Shown here one piece after another: positions 1 through 7,570 of a stretch of DNA of 64,000 nucleotides. The stretch lies in NCBI GenBank assembly GCA_040396955.1, contig JBBAWX010000006.1:78063-142062 (forward strand). Direction: 5' to 3'. Position 1 is the first letter of the stretch; each line of letters starts with the position of its first letter. The notes under the pieces are model-generated. The model did no database searches. It had not been told where the DNA came from and saw only the letters and a program-made list of their open reading frames with translations. A program made the position numbers and the translations under genes. This stretch comes from UBA965 sp040396955 (GTDB taxonomy: Bacteria; Chloroflexota; Chloroflexia; Chloroflexales; Roseiflexaceae).

Positions 1-937
1 TACCAACGTCTTCCACGGCAATTCTCAGCATGCGGCGCGCCACATACAGCGGATCTTCACCACCGGCCAGCATGCGCCCCAACCAGTACAAGGCGGCATC
101 TGGGTCACTGCCACGAATTGACTTGTGGAGTGCTGATATGGCATCGTAGTGCAGTTCACCGTTTTTGTCGTAACGCGTGGCTCGACTCTGGAGTGCCTCG
201 CGCATGTCATCAACGGTAATCAGACGCTTCCCTGCGAGACTCGGTGTTTTGGAGACCACGGCAACTTCAAGGGCATTGAGTGCCACACGCGCATCGCCAT
301 TGGCCATGTCGATGAGATACCCACGTGCATCGCTAGCAAGCAACGGCTGATACTCAGCAAGACCATTGACCGCATCGTGCACGGCACGGTCGATGAGGGC
401 ACCGAGTTGCTCGTCGCTCAGCGCTTCGAGCACGAAAATGCGGGCCCGGGAGCGTAGCGCAGGGTTGACCTCGAATGAGGGATTCTCGGTGGTAGCACCA
501 ATCAAGATGACCGTGCCATCTTCGACGTGGGGGAGCACAGCATCTTGTTGCGCTTTGTTGAAACGATGGATTTCGTCGATGAACAACACGGTACGCTGCC
601 GATACATGCCGAGGCGCTCACGGGCTTCACTCACCACCCGCCGCAAATCGGCCACTCCAGCGGTAACCGCAGATAATGGCTCAAAATAGGCCTTAGTATG
701 CTCGGCAATGATCCGTGCGAGGGTGGTCTTGCCACACCCAGGTGGTCCCCACAAAATCATCGAAAACAGGGCATCTTGCTCGATGGCGCGCTTAAGCATG
801 CGCCCATCACCGATAATCGTCTGTTGCCCGACCATCTCGGTAAGGGTGGTCGGGCGCATGCGGGTAGCCAAAGGAGCCTGTTTGTGCACGTGACGATCAG
901 TGCTCGGATCAAACAATTCTCGTTGTGCTTTGGCCAT
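1..937 (-). CDS. rarA: Replication-associated recombination protein A (RarA/MgsA), 3' end beyond the window
   Basis: This is an AAA+ ATPase of the RarA/MgsA/WRNIP1 family, which acts at stalled replication forks together with SSB. Only the first 312 codons are present because the gene runs off the left edge. The Walker A motif GPPGCGKTTLA is encoded near 720-755 and the Walker B motif LFIDEIHRF near 560-590, followed by a sensor-1 ATTENPSF segment; all are characteristic of RarA rather than RuvB. The ATG at 937 is chosen because a GGAGGT ribosome binding site lies about 7 bases upstream. The start of the C-terminal region (helical lid, RLITVDDMREAL) is visible before the edge. It follows the HUMPS gene on the same strand after a 135-base gap containing a hairpin. 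Family assignment is firm; its role in this organism is inferred. Confidence 0.93.
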   Translation of the reverse strand, partial: MAKAQRELFDPSTDRHVHKQAPLATRMRPTTLTEMVGQQTIIGDGRMLKRAIEQDALFSMILWGPPGCGKTTLARIIAEHTKAYFEPLSAVTAGVADLRRVVSEARERLGMYRQRTVLFIDEIHRFNKAQQDAVLPHVEDGTVILIGATTENPSFEVNPALRSRARIFVLEALSDEQLGALIDRAVHDAVNGLAEYQPLLASDARGYLIDMANGDARVALNALEVAVVSKTPSLAGKRLITVDDMREALQSRATRYDKNGELHYDAISALHKSIRGSDPDAALYWLGRMLAGGEDPLYVARRMLRIAVEDVG

Positions 938-1002
938 CAACCACCTCCCACATCCATCACGATGACCGCCATGCGTGACCATACCTGTCGTTTGTTTTGC
1001 AC

Positions 1003-1066
1003 CTCACACCCCCATAGTAGCACAAATTTGCTACTTTTTCAGGGGGAGGGGAGTGTGGCACCTGGG
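1003..1066 (-). terminator. Possible hairpin between the HUMPS gene and rarA
   Basis: The arms AGTAGC and GCTACT (about 1017-1036) enclose an 8-base loop, and flanking C-rich and G-rich runs (CACACCCCC and GGGGGAGGGGAGTGTG) could extend the stem. There is no T-run after it on the minus strand; a short T5 follows on the plus strand, where no gene ends. It may be a weak terminator or a processing site. Confidence 0.3.
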
Positions 1067-1072
1067 CGGACG

Positions 1073-1747
1073 CTACGGCTCACCACGATAGCTTGCCACG
1101 GCGCGCACCTGAGTGACCACGTCGGTGAGCACCTGCTGGAGGCCACTGCCACGATCGGCAGGCACTAGTGGCCCGCCAATGACGACCGAGGCAGCCCCGA
1201 GGCGGGCCGCTGTAATTGCATCGGCCACCGAGAGACCGCCAACCACTTGCACCGGAATATTGACGGCAGCAATGACGGCGGCGAGCCCATCAATGGCACG
1301 CAATTCGGTATGGACCTGACGATGATCAAGGCCAAGATGCCACCCAATCATGTCAACTCCGAGGGATGCCACTCGCTGGGCCGTCGCAACAGGATCTGCA
1401 CAAAACATGGTATCGGCGATGACTTTGACGCCATTCGCATGGGCTCGCTCCACGGCACGCACAATGGTGGCATCGTGGGCAGCCGCCATCACATCGAAAT
1501 AATTCGCTCCAGCGGCTGCCGCCAATGAAGCAAAATACCCACCACCATCACACACTTTGAAATCACAGACAATGGGGTGTGTGGGATACGTAGCCCGGAG
1601 CGCTCGGACCACTTCCATGCCCTGCTCGACCATCAGACCGGTCCCTGCCTCGAGCCAATCGACACCGGCATCTACGGCAATCTGAGCGACATGCAGGGCA
1701 TCGGGAATAGTATGCAAATCGAGAGAAATTTGGACACGACACGGCAT
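1073..1747 (-). CDS. HUMPS-family decarboxylase/aldolase, probably 3-hexulose-6-phosphate synthase
   Basis: This 224-residue TIM-barrel protein belongs to the OMP decarboxylase / 3-hexulose-6-phosphate synthase suprafamily. The signature DFKVCDGG carries the Asp, Lys and Asp that bind the phosphosugar and metal, and the C-terminal VVGGLS and VVIGGPLV segments form the phosphate-binding loops. Family members condense formaldehyde with ribulose 5-phosphate, or run the reverse reaction to supply pentose phosphates. No hexuloisomerase gene is adjacent, so the pathway is not settled; keto-gulonate-6-phosphate decarboxylase is the alternative. The ATG at 1747 is preferred over upstream alternatives because GGAGGT lies 7 bases before it. 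A TACAAT -10 candidate sits on this strand at 1824-1819. Confidence 0.8.
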   Translation of the reverse strand: MPCRVQISLDLHTIPDALHVAQIAVDAGVDWLEAGTGLMVEQGMEVVRALRATYPTHPIVCDFKVCDGGGYFASLAAAAGANYFDVMAAAHDATIVRAVERAHANGVKVIADTMFCADPVATAQRVASLGVDMIGWHLGLDHRQVHTELRAIDGLAAVIAAVNIPVQVVGGLSVADAITAARLGAASVVIGGPLVPADRGSGLQQVLTDVVTQVRAVASYRGEP

Positions 1748-1829
1748 GGCAAGTACCTCCTGGGCATCAGCACGGCGAGACACGGATCTAGGTCATCGAT
1801 GAAAAAACTGATGCCGCCATTGTACACCG

Positions 1830-1860
1830 AATTGCACAATTGCGACGAACCCCGTACAAT
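1830..1860 (+). promoter_or_regulatory. Promoter for the acetylpolyamine deacetylase gene, with a palindrome over the -35
   Basis: TTGCAC (1832-1837) and TACAAT (1855-1860) are separated by exactly 17 bases, predicting transcription from about 1867. The -35 overlaps the perfect inverted repeat AATTG-CA-CAATT (1830-1841), which could be an operator for an unknown regulator. Another TACAAT lies on the opposite strand at 1824-1819 and may serve the divergent HUMPS gene. Confidence 0.6.
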
Positions 1861-1900
1861 GCGTATATCCAATTTTTTACACACCTGAATCGTACTGCAT

Positions 1901-2920
1901 ATGCGTATCATCACCAGCGATGCCCATCGGCTCCACATGCCCCCACATGAGTTTTATGATGGCGCTCTCATTCCTCCGTTTGAATCAGCAACGCGTGCCG
2001 ATATCATTGATGCCGCGCTAGGAGCCGCCGGCTACGACGATACCCTGGCGCCTGAGCCAGTACCGCTCGCGTTGCTTGAGCGGCTCCATCACCCCGACTA
2101 TCTCGCCTACCTACAGCACATCTACCCGCAATGGTGTGCGGCGGGCGGGGCGCCTGAGGCGGTCATTCCCAGCACCCTGGCGGTTCGTTGGATGCACCGG
2201 TTTTCATCCCATCCCTTGGCCACACCTGGCTACTACGCCTTTGATTTGAGCGCCCCGATTGTGGCTGGTACGTGGCAAGCCAGCCTTGATTCTGCCAGTA
2301 TGGCCGCTACGGCAGCCCAACAGATACTAGCAGGGCACCGCGCCGTGTATGCCCGTTGCCGGCCACCGGGTCATCATGCCGGTAGCGACATGTGTGGCGG
2401 GTATTGCTACCTCAACAACGCCGCCATAGCCGCTGAAACATTGGCAACGCATCATCGAGTCGCCATTCTCGACATCGACATTCATCACGGCAACGGCACC
2501 CAGCAGATTTTTTATGCGCGTGACGATGTGTTTTTTGCCTCCATCCACGGTGATCCACAGGTCTGCTACCCCTACTTCATGGGGTTTGCCGACGAAACCG
2601 GCGTTGGTGCCGGTCACGGGAGCACCCTGAATCTGCCGCTCGCATTTGGATGTGACGATGCCACCTACCTTGCCACTCTTGAGCAGGCCATACACGCCAT
2701 TACGCGCTGGGGTGCGACGGCGCTGGTAATTTCGGCAGGGTTCGATACGTATGCCGGCGATCCGTTGGGTGGCTTCCAACTCAGTCGGTCGTGCTACCAG
2801 CGCATTGGTGCACGCTGTGCGGCCATGGGAATCCCCATCGTGGTCATCCAAGAGGGGGGATATGCGGTATCGGCGCTCGGCGACAACGTGGTGGCACTCC
2901 TCAACGGCATCGAGGCGTAA
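1901..2920 (+). CDS. Acetylpolyamine amidohydrolase (histone deacetylase superfamily)
   Basis: This zinc hydrolase of the arginase/deacetylase fold removes acetyl groups from acetylated polyamines in the cytoplasm. The 339-residue length and the N-terminal pattern (ISSD-type start, YDGALIPPFE) match acetylpolyamine amidohydrolases more closely than HDAC-like tubulin or acetoin types. Catalytic features are visible: RPPGHHAG with H158/H159, zinc ligands D193 and H195 in DIDIHHGNG, D282 in AGFDTY, and Y321 in EGGY. The gene has its own promoter and is followed after 59 bases by thymidine kinase. The start ATG at 1901 has no strong ribosome binding site. The family is certain; the substrate is inferred. 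Confidence 0.88.
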   Translation: MRIITSDAHRLHMPPHEFYDGALIPPFESATRADIIDAALGAAGYDDTLAPEPVPLALLERLHHPDYLAYLQHIYPQWCAAGGAPEAVIPSTLAVRWMHRFSSHPLATPGYYAFDLSAPIVAGTWQASLDSASMAATAAQQILAGHRAVYARCRPPGHHAGSDMCGGYCYLNNAAIAAETLATHHRVAILDIDIHHGNGTQQIFYARDDVFFASIHGDPQVCYPYFMGFADETGVGAGHGSTLNLPLAFGCDDATYLATLEQAIHAITRWGATALVISAGFDTYAGDPLGGFQLSRSCYQRIGARCAAMGIPIVVIQEGGYAVSALGDNVVALLNGIEA

Positions 2921-2979
2921 TCGCCGTGGTTGTGTGATAGGATAGAGGCAAGCATTTTTTGTGACAAAGTGACACATGT

Positions 2980-3570
2980 ATGACACGTTTACCAAGTGGT
3001 GGTCGCATCGAAGTCATCTGTGGGTGCATGTTTAGCGGCAAAACGGAAGAGCTCATCAGGCGCCTTACCCACGTCCAACTGGCGCGCCAGACCCTGGTCG
3101 CCTATACGCCACGCCGCGATACGCGCTACCGCACCGGCAGTCTTGCTAGCCACAACGGTCAGACCATTGAAGCGGTAACCGTGAGCTGCATTGAAGATAT
3201 CGTCGACTCCATTCCTGCGGGCACACAGGTCATCGCCATCGACGAGGTACAGTTCCTCGAAAGCACTGCACAGGCAGTTGTGGCTGGGTGTCAGACGATT
3301 GCCGATCGAGGCATCCGCGTGATTGTGGCCGGTCTCGACCAGGATTTTCGTGCCCAGCCGTTTGCGATTGTAGCGGAGCTGATGGCCGTCGCTGAGCAGG
3401 TCGACAAGCTCTACGCTATTTGCATACAATGTGGCGCCTATGCGACCCGATCGCAACGGCTCATCAATGGGCTACCGGCTCCCCATTCGGCACCGGTCAT
3501 TGTCGTGGGCGGCTCAGAACTCTACGAAGCGCGTTGTCGCAATTGCTACCAAATCGGCACCGAGGGATAA
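2980..3570 (+). CDS. tdk: Thymidine kinase (type II)
   Basis: Thymidine kinase phosphorylates thymidine with ATP in the pyrimidine salvage pathway. The 196-residue protein has the P-loop GCMFSGKT (residues 15-22), the DEVQF motif with the general base E89, and the four-cysteine zinc site of the lasso domain (C148, C151, C186, C189). These features identify the TK1-like tetrameric class rather than herpesvirus-like kinases. The ribosome binding site before the ATG at 2980 is weak. The gene lies between the deacetylase and a ferredoxin with its own promoter. Function is assigned with high confidence. Confidence 0.95.
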   Translation: MTRLPSGGRIEVICGCMFSGKTEELIRRLTHVQLARQTLVAYTPRRDTRYRTGSLASHNGQTIEAVTVSCIEDIVDSIPAGTQVIAIDEVQFLESTAQAVVAGCQTIADRGIRVIVAGLDQDFRAQPFAIVAELMAVAEQVDKLYAICIQCGAYATRSQRLINGLPAPHSAPVIVVGGSELYEARCRNCYQIGTEG

Positions 3571-3613
3571 CACACAGGCACATTGACTTTTCAATGAATC
3601 TCCAATGTTTGTG

Positions 3614-3622
3614 TGGTATCAT
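3614..3622 (+). promoter_or_regulatory. Extended -10 promoter of the ferredoxin gene
   Basis: TGgTATCAT matches the extended -10 consensus TGnTATAAT, with transcription expected near 3629. A TTGACT at 3583-3588 is too far upstream (28 bases) to be its -35. Confidence 0.5.
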
Positions 3623-3671
3623 AGACGAAGGTTCGGGTTTTTTGCACATCCACTCAGGAGGTACCTCACCT

Positions 3672-3908
3672 ATGCCATACGTGATTACCGAGGCGTGTAT
3701 CGGCACCAAAGATGCATCATGTGTCTCAGTGTGCCCGGTTGACTGCATCTATGAGGGCTCAGATCAGTACTACATCAATCCCGACGAGTGCATTGATTGT
3801 GGCGCCTGTGAGCCAGAATGCCCAGTCGAAGCCATCTTCGCTGATGATGCAGTACCCAACGACATGCGGTCATTCATCGCCAAAAACTCCAAGTTTTTTG
3901 GTGAATAA
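3672..3908 (+). CDS. 7Fe-type ferredoxin
   Basis: This 78-residue protein is a small soluble electron carrier of the Thermus/Alicyclobacillus 7Fe ferredoxin type. It starts MPYVIT and has cysteines at 9, 17, 21, 25 and 40, 43, 46, 50. The first group has the long C-x7-C-x3-CP spacing that in homologues supports a [3Fe-4S] cluster, while C40-x2-C43-x2-C46-x3-CP and C21 supply a [4Fe-4S] cluster. The perfect AGGAGGT at 3656-3662 fixes the ATG at 3672. The gene stands alone, with an extended -10 promoter before it and a strong terminator after it. Cluster type is inferred from cysteine spacing. Confidence 0.93.
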   Translation: MPYVITEACIGTKDASCVSVCPVDCIYEGSDQYYINPDECIDCGACEPECPVEAIFADDAVPNDMRSFIAKNSKFFGE

Positions 3909-3965
3909 CGATAGCACCAGCGATTCGGCGCCGAGCCACAAATAAACGGTACGTTCACGCACGAC

Positions 3966-4017
3966 ACATCAACACGGCCACAGTCATTATGAATGACTTG
4001 ACGTGTTGATGTTTTTT
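3966..4017 (+). terminator. Rho-independent terminator with nested hairpin after the ferredoxin gene
   Basis: ACATCAACACG (3966-3976) and CGTGTTGATGT (4002-4012) pair perfectly over 11 bases and run into a six-base T tract. The loop contains a second hairpin, AGTCATT-ATG-AATGACT, giving a stacked structure. Confidence 0.85.
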
Positions 4018-4058
4018 GGTAGGAGCGCATCATCACGGTGCACACAAGGGAGGGTTCG

Positions 4059-4511
4059 ATGCGACCATGGCAACAATTTTGTCATAGCAACCGCCAGATC
4101 ATCATGGCGATTTGTGGCATTGTGAGCCTCGTGGTGGCAACTTTTTGGTGGGTGGTGACGTCACAATCAAGTGACATTTCCCGTGCGGCCTTGCTGTTTA
4201 TCATGCCACTAGGGGCAGGCATTGGTTTGACGCTGGGGTGGTCACGGCAGTGGCAAACGATATGGATAAGTGTGCTACTGATGTATTTGCTGACCCCATT
4301 TGTGTCGGCACGCATTGAGTCGTGCCTGTTGCCGATTGCGGATCAGTGGCCGTGTTTTGCAAGTCTTGATCAGGTACGCAGTGCCGGCAATCAGAGTGGG
4401 CATCGCATCTATTTCGGTGGGCTTATCGTCATACACACCGCAGTAACAATCGTGCTATGGGTTATCATGCACCGACAGGAGGCGCGCGATGTCGCACCAA
4501 CACATTCGTGA
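4059..4511 (+). CDS. Small membrane protein of unknown function, overlapping dgt
   Basis: This 150-residue protein has about four hydrophobic segments (roughly residues 14-35, 42-60, 66-84 and 119-138). No family was recognised. The start at ATG 4059 is supported by AGGGAGG about 6 bases upstream; a GTG at 4038 is less likely. Its last 23 bases overlap the start of the dGTPase-like gene, so the two are probably translationally coupled. It lies immediately after the ferredoxin terminator and so heads the dgt-dnaG-sigma operon. A link with replication or nucleotide metabolism is only suggested by position. Confidence 0.65.
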   Translation: MRPWQQFCHSNRQIIMAICGIVSLVVATFWWVVTSQSSDISRAALLFIMPLGAGIGLTLGWSRQWQTIWISVLLMYLLTPFVSARIESCLLPIADQWPCFASLDQVRSAGNQSGHRIYFGGLIVIHTAVTIVLWVIMHRQEARDVAPTHS

Positions 4512-5556
4512 ACGCATCGAAGCATTCGAAGCCAGCTACCTTTCGCCGTATGCGGCCCGGAGTGTCGACGCAGTCCGGGACATCGCCGAGGTCGAATCGC
4601 CGGTGCGCAGTCGCTTTCAACGAGATCGCGACCGCATTCTGCACTCCAAGCCTTTTCGTCGCCTCAAGCACAAAACGCAGGTCTTCATTGCGCCCCTCGG
4701 TGACCACTACCGTACTCGACTCACCCACACGCTGGAAGTGACTCAGATTGCGCGCACCGTGGCACGCGGACTACGGCTCAACGAAGACTTGGTGGAGGCG
4801 ATTGGACTCGGGCACGACATCGGCCATGCGCCCTTTGGGCATGCCGGTGAAACCGCACTCTCACACGCTCGAGGCGATTCGTTTCGGCACAACGAGCAGA
4901 GCCGCCGCATCGTCGAAGTACTCGAAAAAAACGGCACTGGGCTGAACTTGACCTACGTGGTGCGTGAGGGAATTTACATGCACTCCAAAGGACGGCGGGA
5001 CATCAGTGCCAAAGCCTGGGGAGTCGCAAGCACCCTCGAGGGTCAAATCATCAAGGTGGCTGATTCGGTGGCCTACATCAACCACGACATCGACGACGCC
5101 ATGCGAGCAGGGATTTTGCGCGAGGCAGATTTGCCAGCACGGGCCTTGGCCGTGCTAGGGCACACTCACGCCGATCGCATCAACACCATGGTATGCGACC
5201 TCATAGACCAAAACTGGTGGGCGAGTGGGGACGGTACCGCTCCAGAGCACCGGGAGCTCGTCATGAGCGCAGAAGTGCTTGCGGCCACCAACGAGCTACG
5301 TGAATTCATGTATCAAAACGTCTATCTTGGCTCTATCGCCAAAACGGAAGATCACAAGGTGGATTTGATTATTGAGTTGTTGTACAAGTACTTCATGCAA
5401 CACCCAGACAACATTCCCGATGAGATTATGCGCATCAATCATGCCCGTGGCGAACCGCTCAGCCAAGCGGTGGTCGACTATGTGGCAGGGATGACCGATC
5501 GCTTTGCCACACAAATATTTCAAGACATCTACGTGCCACGCACGTGGGGCAAATAA
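4489..5556 (+). CDS. dgt: Deoxyguanosinetriphosphate triphosphohydrolase-like protein (HD domain)
   Basis: The 355-residue protein is an HD-superfamily dNTP triphosphohydrolase that cleaves dNTPs to deoxynucleosides and triphosphate. The metal-binding residues are visible: H80 in RTRLTHTLEV, H109-D110 in GLGHDIGHAPFGH, and a later Asp in KVADSVAYINHDIDD. The N-terminal KPFRRLKHKTQVF block is typical of Dgt-like proteins. The ATG at 4489 overlaps the preceding small membrane protein. The gene is followed 34 bases later by dnaG; in several bacterial lineages Dgt precedes DnaG, which fits with control of dNTP pools near the replication and sigma genes. Exact nucleotide preference cannot be read from the sequence. 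Confidence 0.9.
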   Translation: MSHQHIRERIEAFEASYLSPYAARSVDAVRDIAEVESPVRSRFQRDRDRILHSKPFRRLKHKTQVFIAPLGDHYRTRLTHTLEVTQIARTVARGLRLNEDLVEAIGLGHDIGHAPFGHAGETALSHARGDSFRHNEQSRRIVEVLEKNGTGLNLTYVVREGIYMHSKGRRDISAKAWGVASTLEGQIIKVADSVAYINHDIDDAMRAGILREADLPARALAVLGHTHADRINTMVCDLIDQNWWASGDGTAPEHRELVMSAEVLAATNELREFMYQNVYLGSIAKTEDHKVDLIIELLYKYFMQHPDNIPDEIMRINHARGEPLSQAVVDYVAGMTDRFATQIFQDIYVPRTWGK

Positions 5557-5590
5557 ATCGAATGGGCACGCCGGCCGACAACGAGAATCT

Positions 5591-7558
5591 ATGAGCTACA
5601 CCAACGTCATCGAGACCATCAAAGAGCGCCTCGACATCGTCGAGCTGATTAGTGGCAAAGTCCAACTCCGCAAGTCGGGGCGGTCATTGGTCGGATTTTG
5701 TCCGTTTCACTCCAATACGCGGACGCCGGCCTTCACCGTTTACCCAGATTCACAGAGCTTTCACTGTTTTGGCTGTAAAGCATCGGGCACTATTTTTGAC
5801 TTCGTGATGCGCAGTGAGGGGCTCGAGTTCCGCGAGGCTCTCGAGCTCTTGGCGCACCGTGCCGGGGTCGAATTAACGCCGCGCACCAGTCAAGACGAAG
5901 AACGCGATCAACAGCGCGAGCGCCTCATCGAGATCAACGTGGCTGCGGCGCGGTTGTTTCACCACATGCTCCTCAAATCACCACGCGGGGCTGAAGCGCG
6001 AGAATACGTGGCGCGGCGCCAAATCAACGACTGGGCGATTGAGAGCTTCCAACTCGGGTTTGCCCCCGAAGAGCGCACCTTGGTGTTCGATTATTTGACA
6101 CAAAAGCAAGGCTACGATGCGGCAGAGGTTGTGGCAGCCGGACTGGCCATTCAGCGTGACGACGGGAGCTACTACGACCGTTTTCGCGGACGTGTCATCT
6201 TCCCAATTCGCAACGCCAAGGGTCAACTCATTGCCTTCGGCGGACGGGCACTCGGCGACGCACAGCCCAAATACCTGAATTCACCGCAGACGCTCTTGTT
6301 TGACAAAAGCAGTGTGCTCTACGGTCTCGACATGGCCCGAGAGGCGATACGGCAACACGATGCAGTAATCATTGTAGAGGGGTACGTAGATGCCATTGCC
6401 CTGCACCAGCACGGGCATCGCAACGTGGTCGCACCACTCGGCACCGCACTGACGCCCGAGCATGTACAGCTCATCAAAAAACTGACCAAAAACATTTACT
6501 TGGCACTCGATGCGGATGGGGCAGGAATCCGGGCTACGTTGAAGGGATTGCAGACGCTCCACGAGCATCTCGATTCACGACTTATCCCCGTGCCGACCCC
6601 TAGCGGAGTCATCTCTTGGAGTCACAACGTGGATGCGCAGATTCGCATCATTGAGCTCCCCGAAGGCAAAGACCCCGACGAGCTCCTCAATGAAGATGCG
6701 ACAGTCTGGCCACAACTCGTAGCCCAAGCCCTGCCCTCCATGGATTTTTATGTGCAGGTACTGACTCGTGATCTCGATTTGGATACCTTGGCCGATAAAC
6801 GCACAGCACTTGACCGCCTCGGGCCACTCATCGTACAAATCGGCAATCAACTAGAGCAGAGCCATTATGTACAGTTGCTGGCACGAATGCTCAGCCTCGA
6901 CGAGGCAGTACTCCGTAGTGAACTCCGCCGCCTCAAACAAAACAAACCGGTGGCTGTTGCCACTGCCACTGCCACGGCAGTGGCCCCCAAGGTCGCCACG
7001 CCGACAAGTACGCCAGCGGCCCCAAAGACGTGGTTGAAGGGGCGGGCACAGTACTCGGCCGAGTACCTGTTGATGTGCTTGATGCAGTTTGGCGAGACAC
7101 GGACCGAAGTCGAGCACAAACTTGCCCACGACATGGCCGAATTCCCACAGGTACAACAGTGCATGCAAGGCACCATTGATGAGCTCCTCCAAGGGGATGA
7201 TGAGCTTCGAGCCATCTGGCAGGCCTGGGCGAAAGCGGCACCGGCCGATCTTGTGCAGTGGATAAACGGCCTCCCGGAGATTTTGCGTGAGCGCCTCAAC
7301 CAGATGAGCCTACGGGTGCAACTCCCCAAAGAATACCTGATTACCAACGAAGCACTAGAATGTGTTACAATCTTGCAACGCGAAGTTGCAAAACATTGGA
7401 ATACTCGGTTGACCCGTCAGCTTGTCGACAATGACCACGACACAGCACAGATGGAGTTGTTGCAGGTTATTGCCGACATACAACAGTACCTCAACAGACT
7501 CATGACTCCACCACGCAGTTCGACGTACGACGACCTGCATAATCGTCAACAGAGCTAA
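5591..7558 (+). CDS. dnaG: DNA primase
   Basis: DnaG makes the RNA primers for chromosome replication. The 655-residue protein begins with a CHC2 zinc ribbon (C37, H40, C59, C62 in CPFH and CFGC). The primase core follows, with a TOPRIM domain showing IIVEGYVDAIAL and LALDADGAG, the acidic residues that bind metal. The C-terminal part after a Thr/Ala/Pro-rich linker (about 465-485) is the helicase-interaction region and is poorly conserved. The ATG at 5591 is chosen because the zinc-ribbon domain starts there; upstream in-frame codons overlap dgt. The sigma factor gene begins 12 bases after its stop. Confidence 0.96.
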   Translation: MSYTNVIETIKERLDIVELISGKVQLRKSGRSLVGFCPFHSNTRTPAFTVYPDSQSFHCFGCKASGTIFDFVMRSEGLEFREALELLAHRAGVELTPRTSQDEERDQQRERLIEINVAAARLFHHMLLKSPRGAEAREYVARRQINDWAIESFQLGFAPEERTLVFDYLTQKQGYDAAEVVAAGLAIQRDDGSYYDRFRGRVIFPIRNAKGQLIAFGGRALGDAQPKYLNSPQTLLFDKSSVLYGLDMAREAIRQHDAVIIVEGYVDAIALHQHGHRNVVAPLGTALTPEHVQLIKKLTKNIYLALDADGAGIRATLKGLQTLHEHLDSRLIPVPTPSGVISWSHNVDAQIRIIELPEGKDPDELLNEDATVWPQLVAQALPSMDFYVQVLTRDLDLDTLADKRTALDRLGPLIVQIGNQLEQSHYVQLLARMLSLDEAVLRSELRRLKQNKPVAVATATATAVAPKVATPTSTPAAPKTWLKGRAQYSAEYLLMCLMQFGETRTEVEHKLAHDMAEFPQVQQCMQGTIDELLQGDDELRAIWQAWAKAAPADLVQWINGLPEILRERLNQMSLRVQLPKEYLITNEALECVTILQREVAKHWNTRLTRQLVDNDHDTAQMELLQVIADIQQYLNRLMTPPRSSTYDDLHNRQQS

Positions 7559-7570
7559 GGGACAGCTGCC

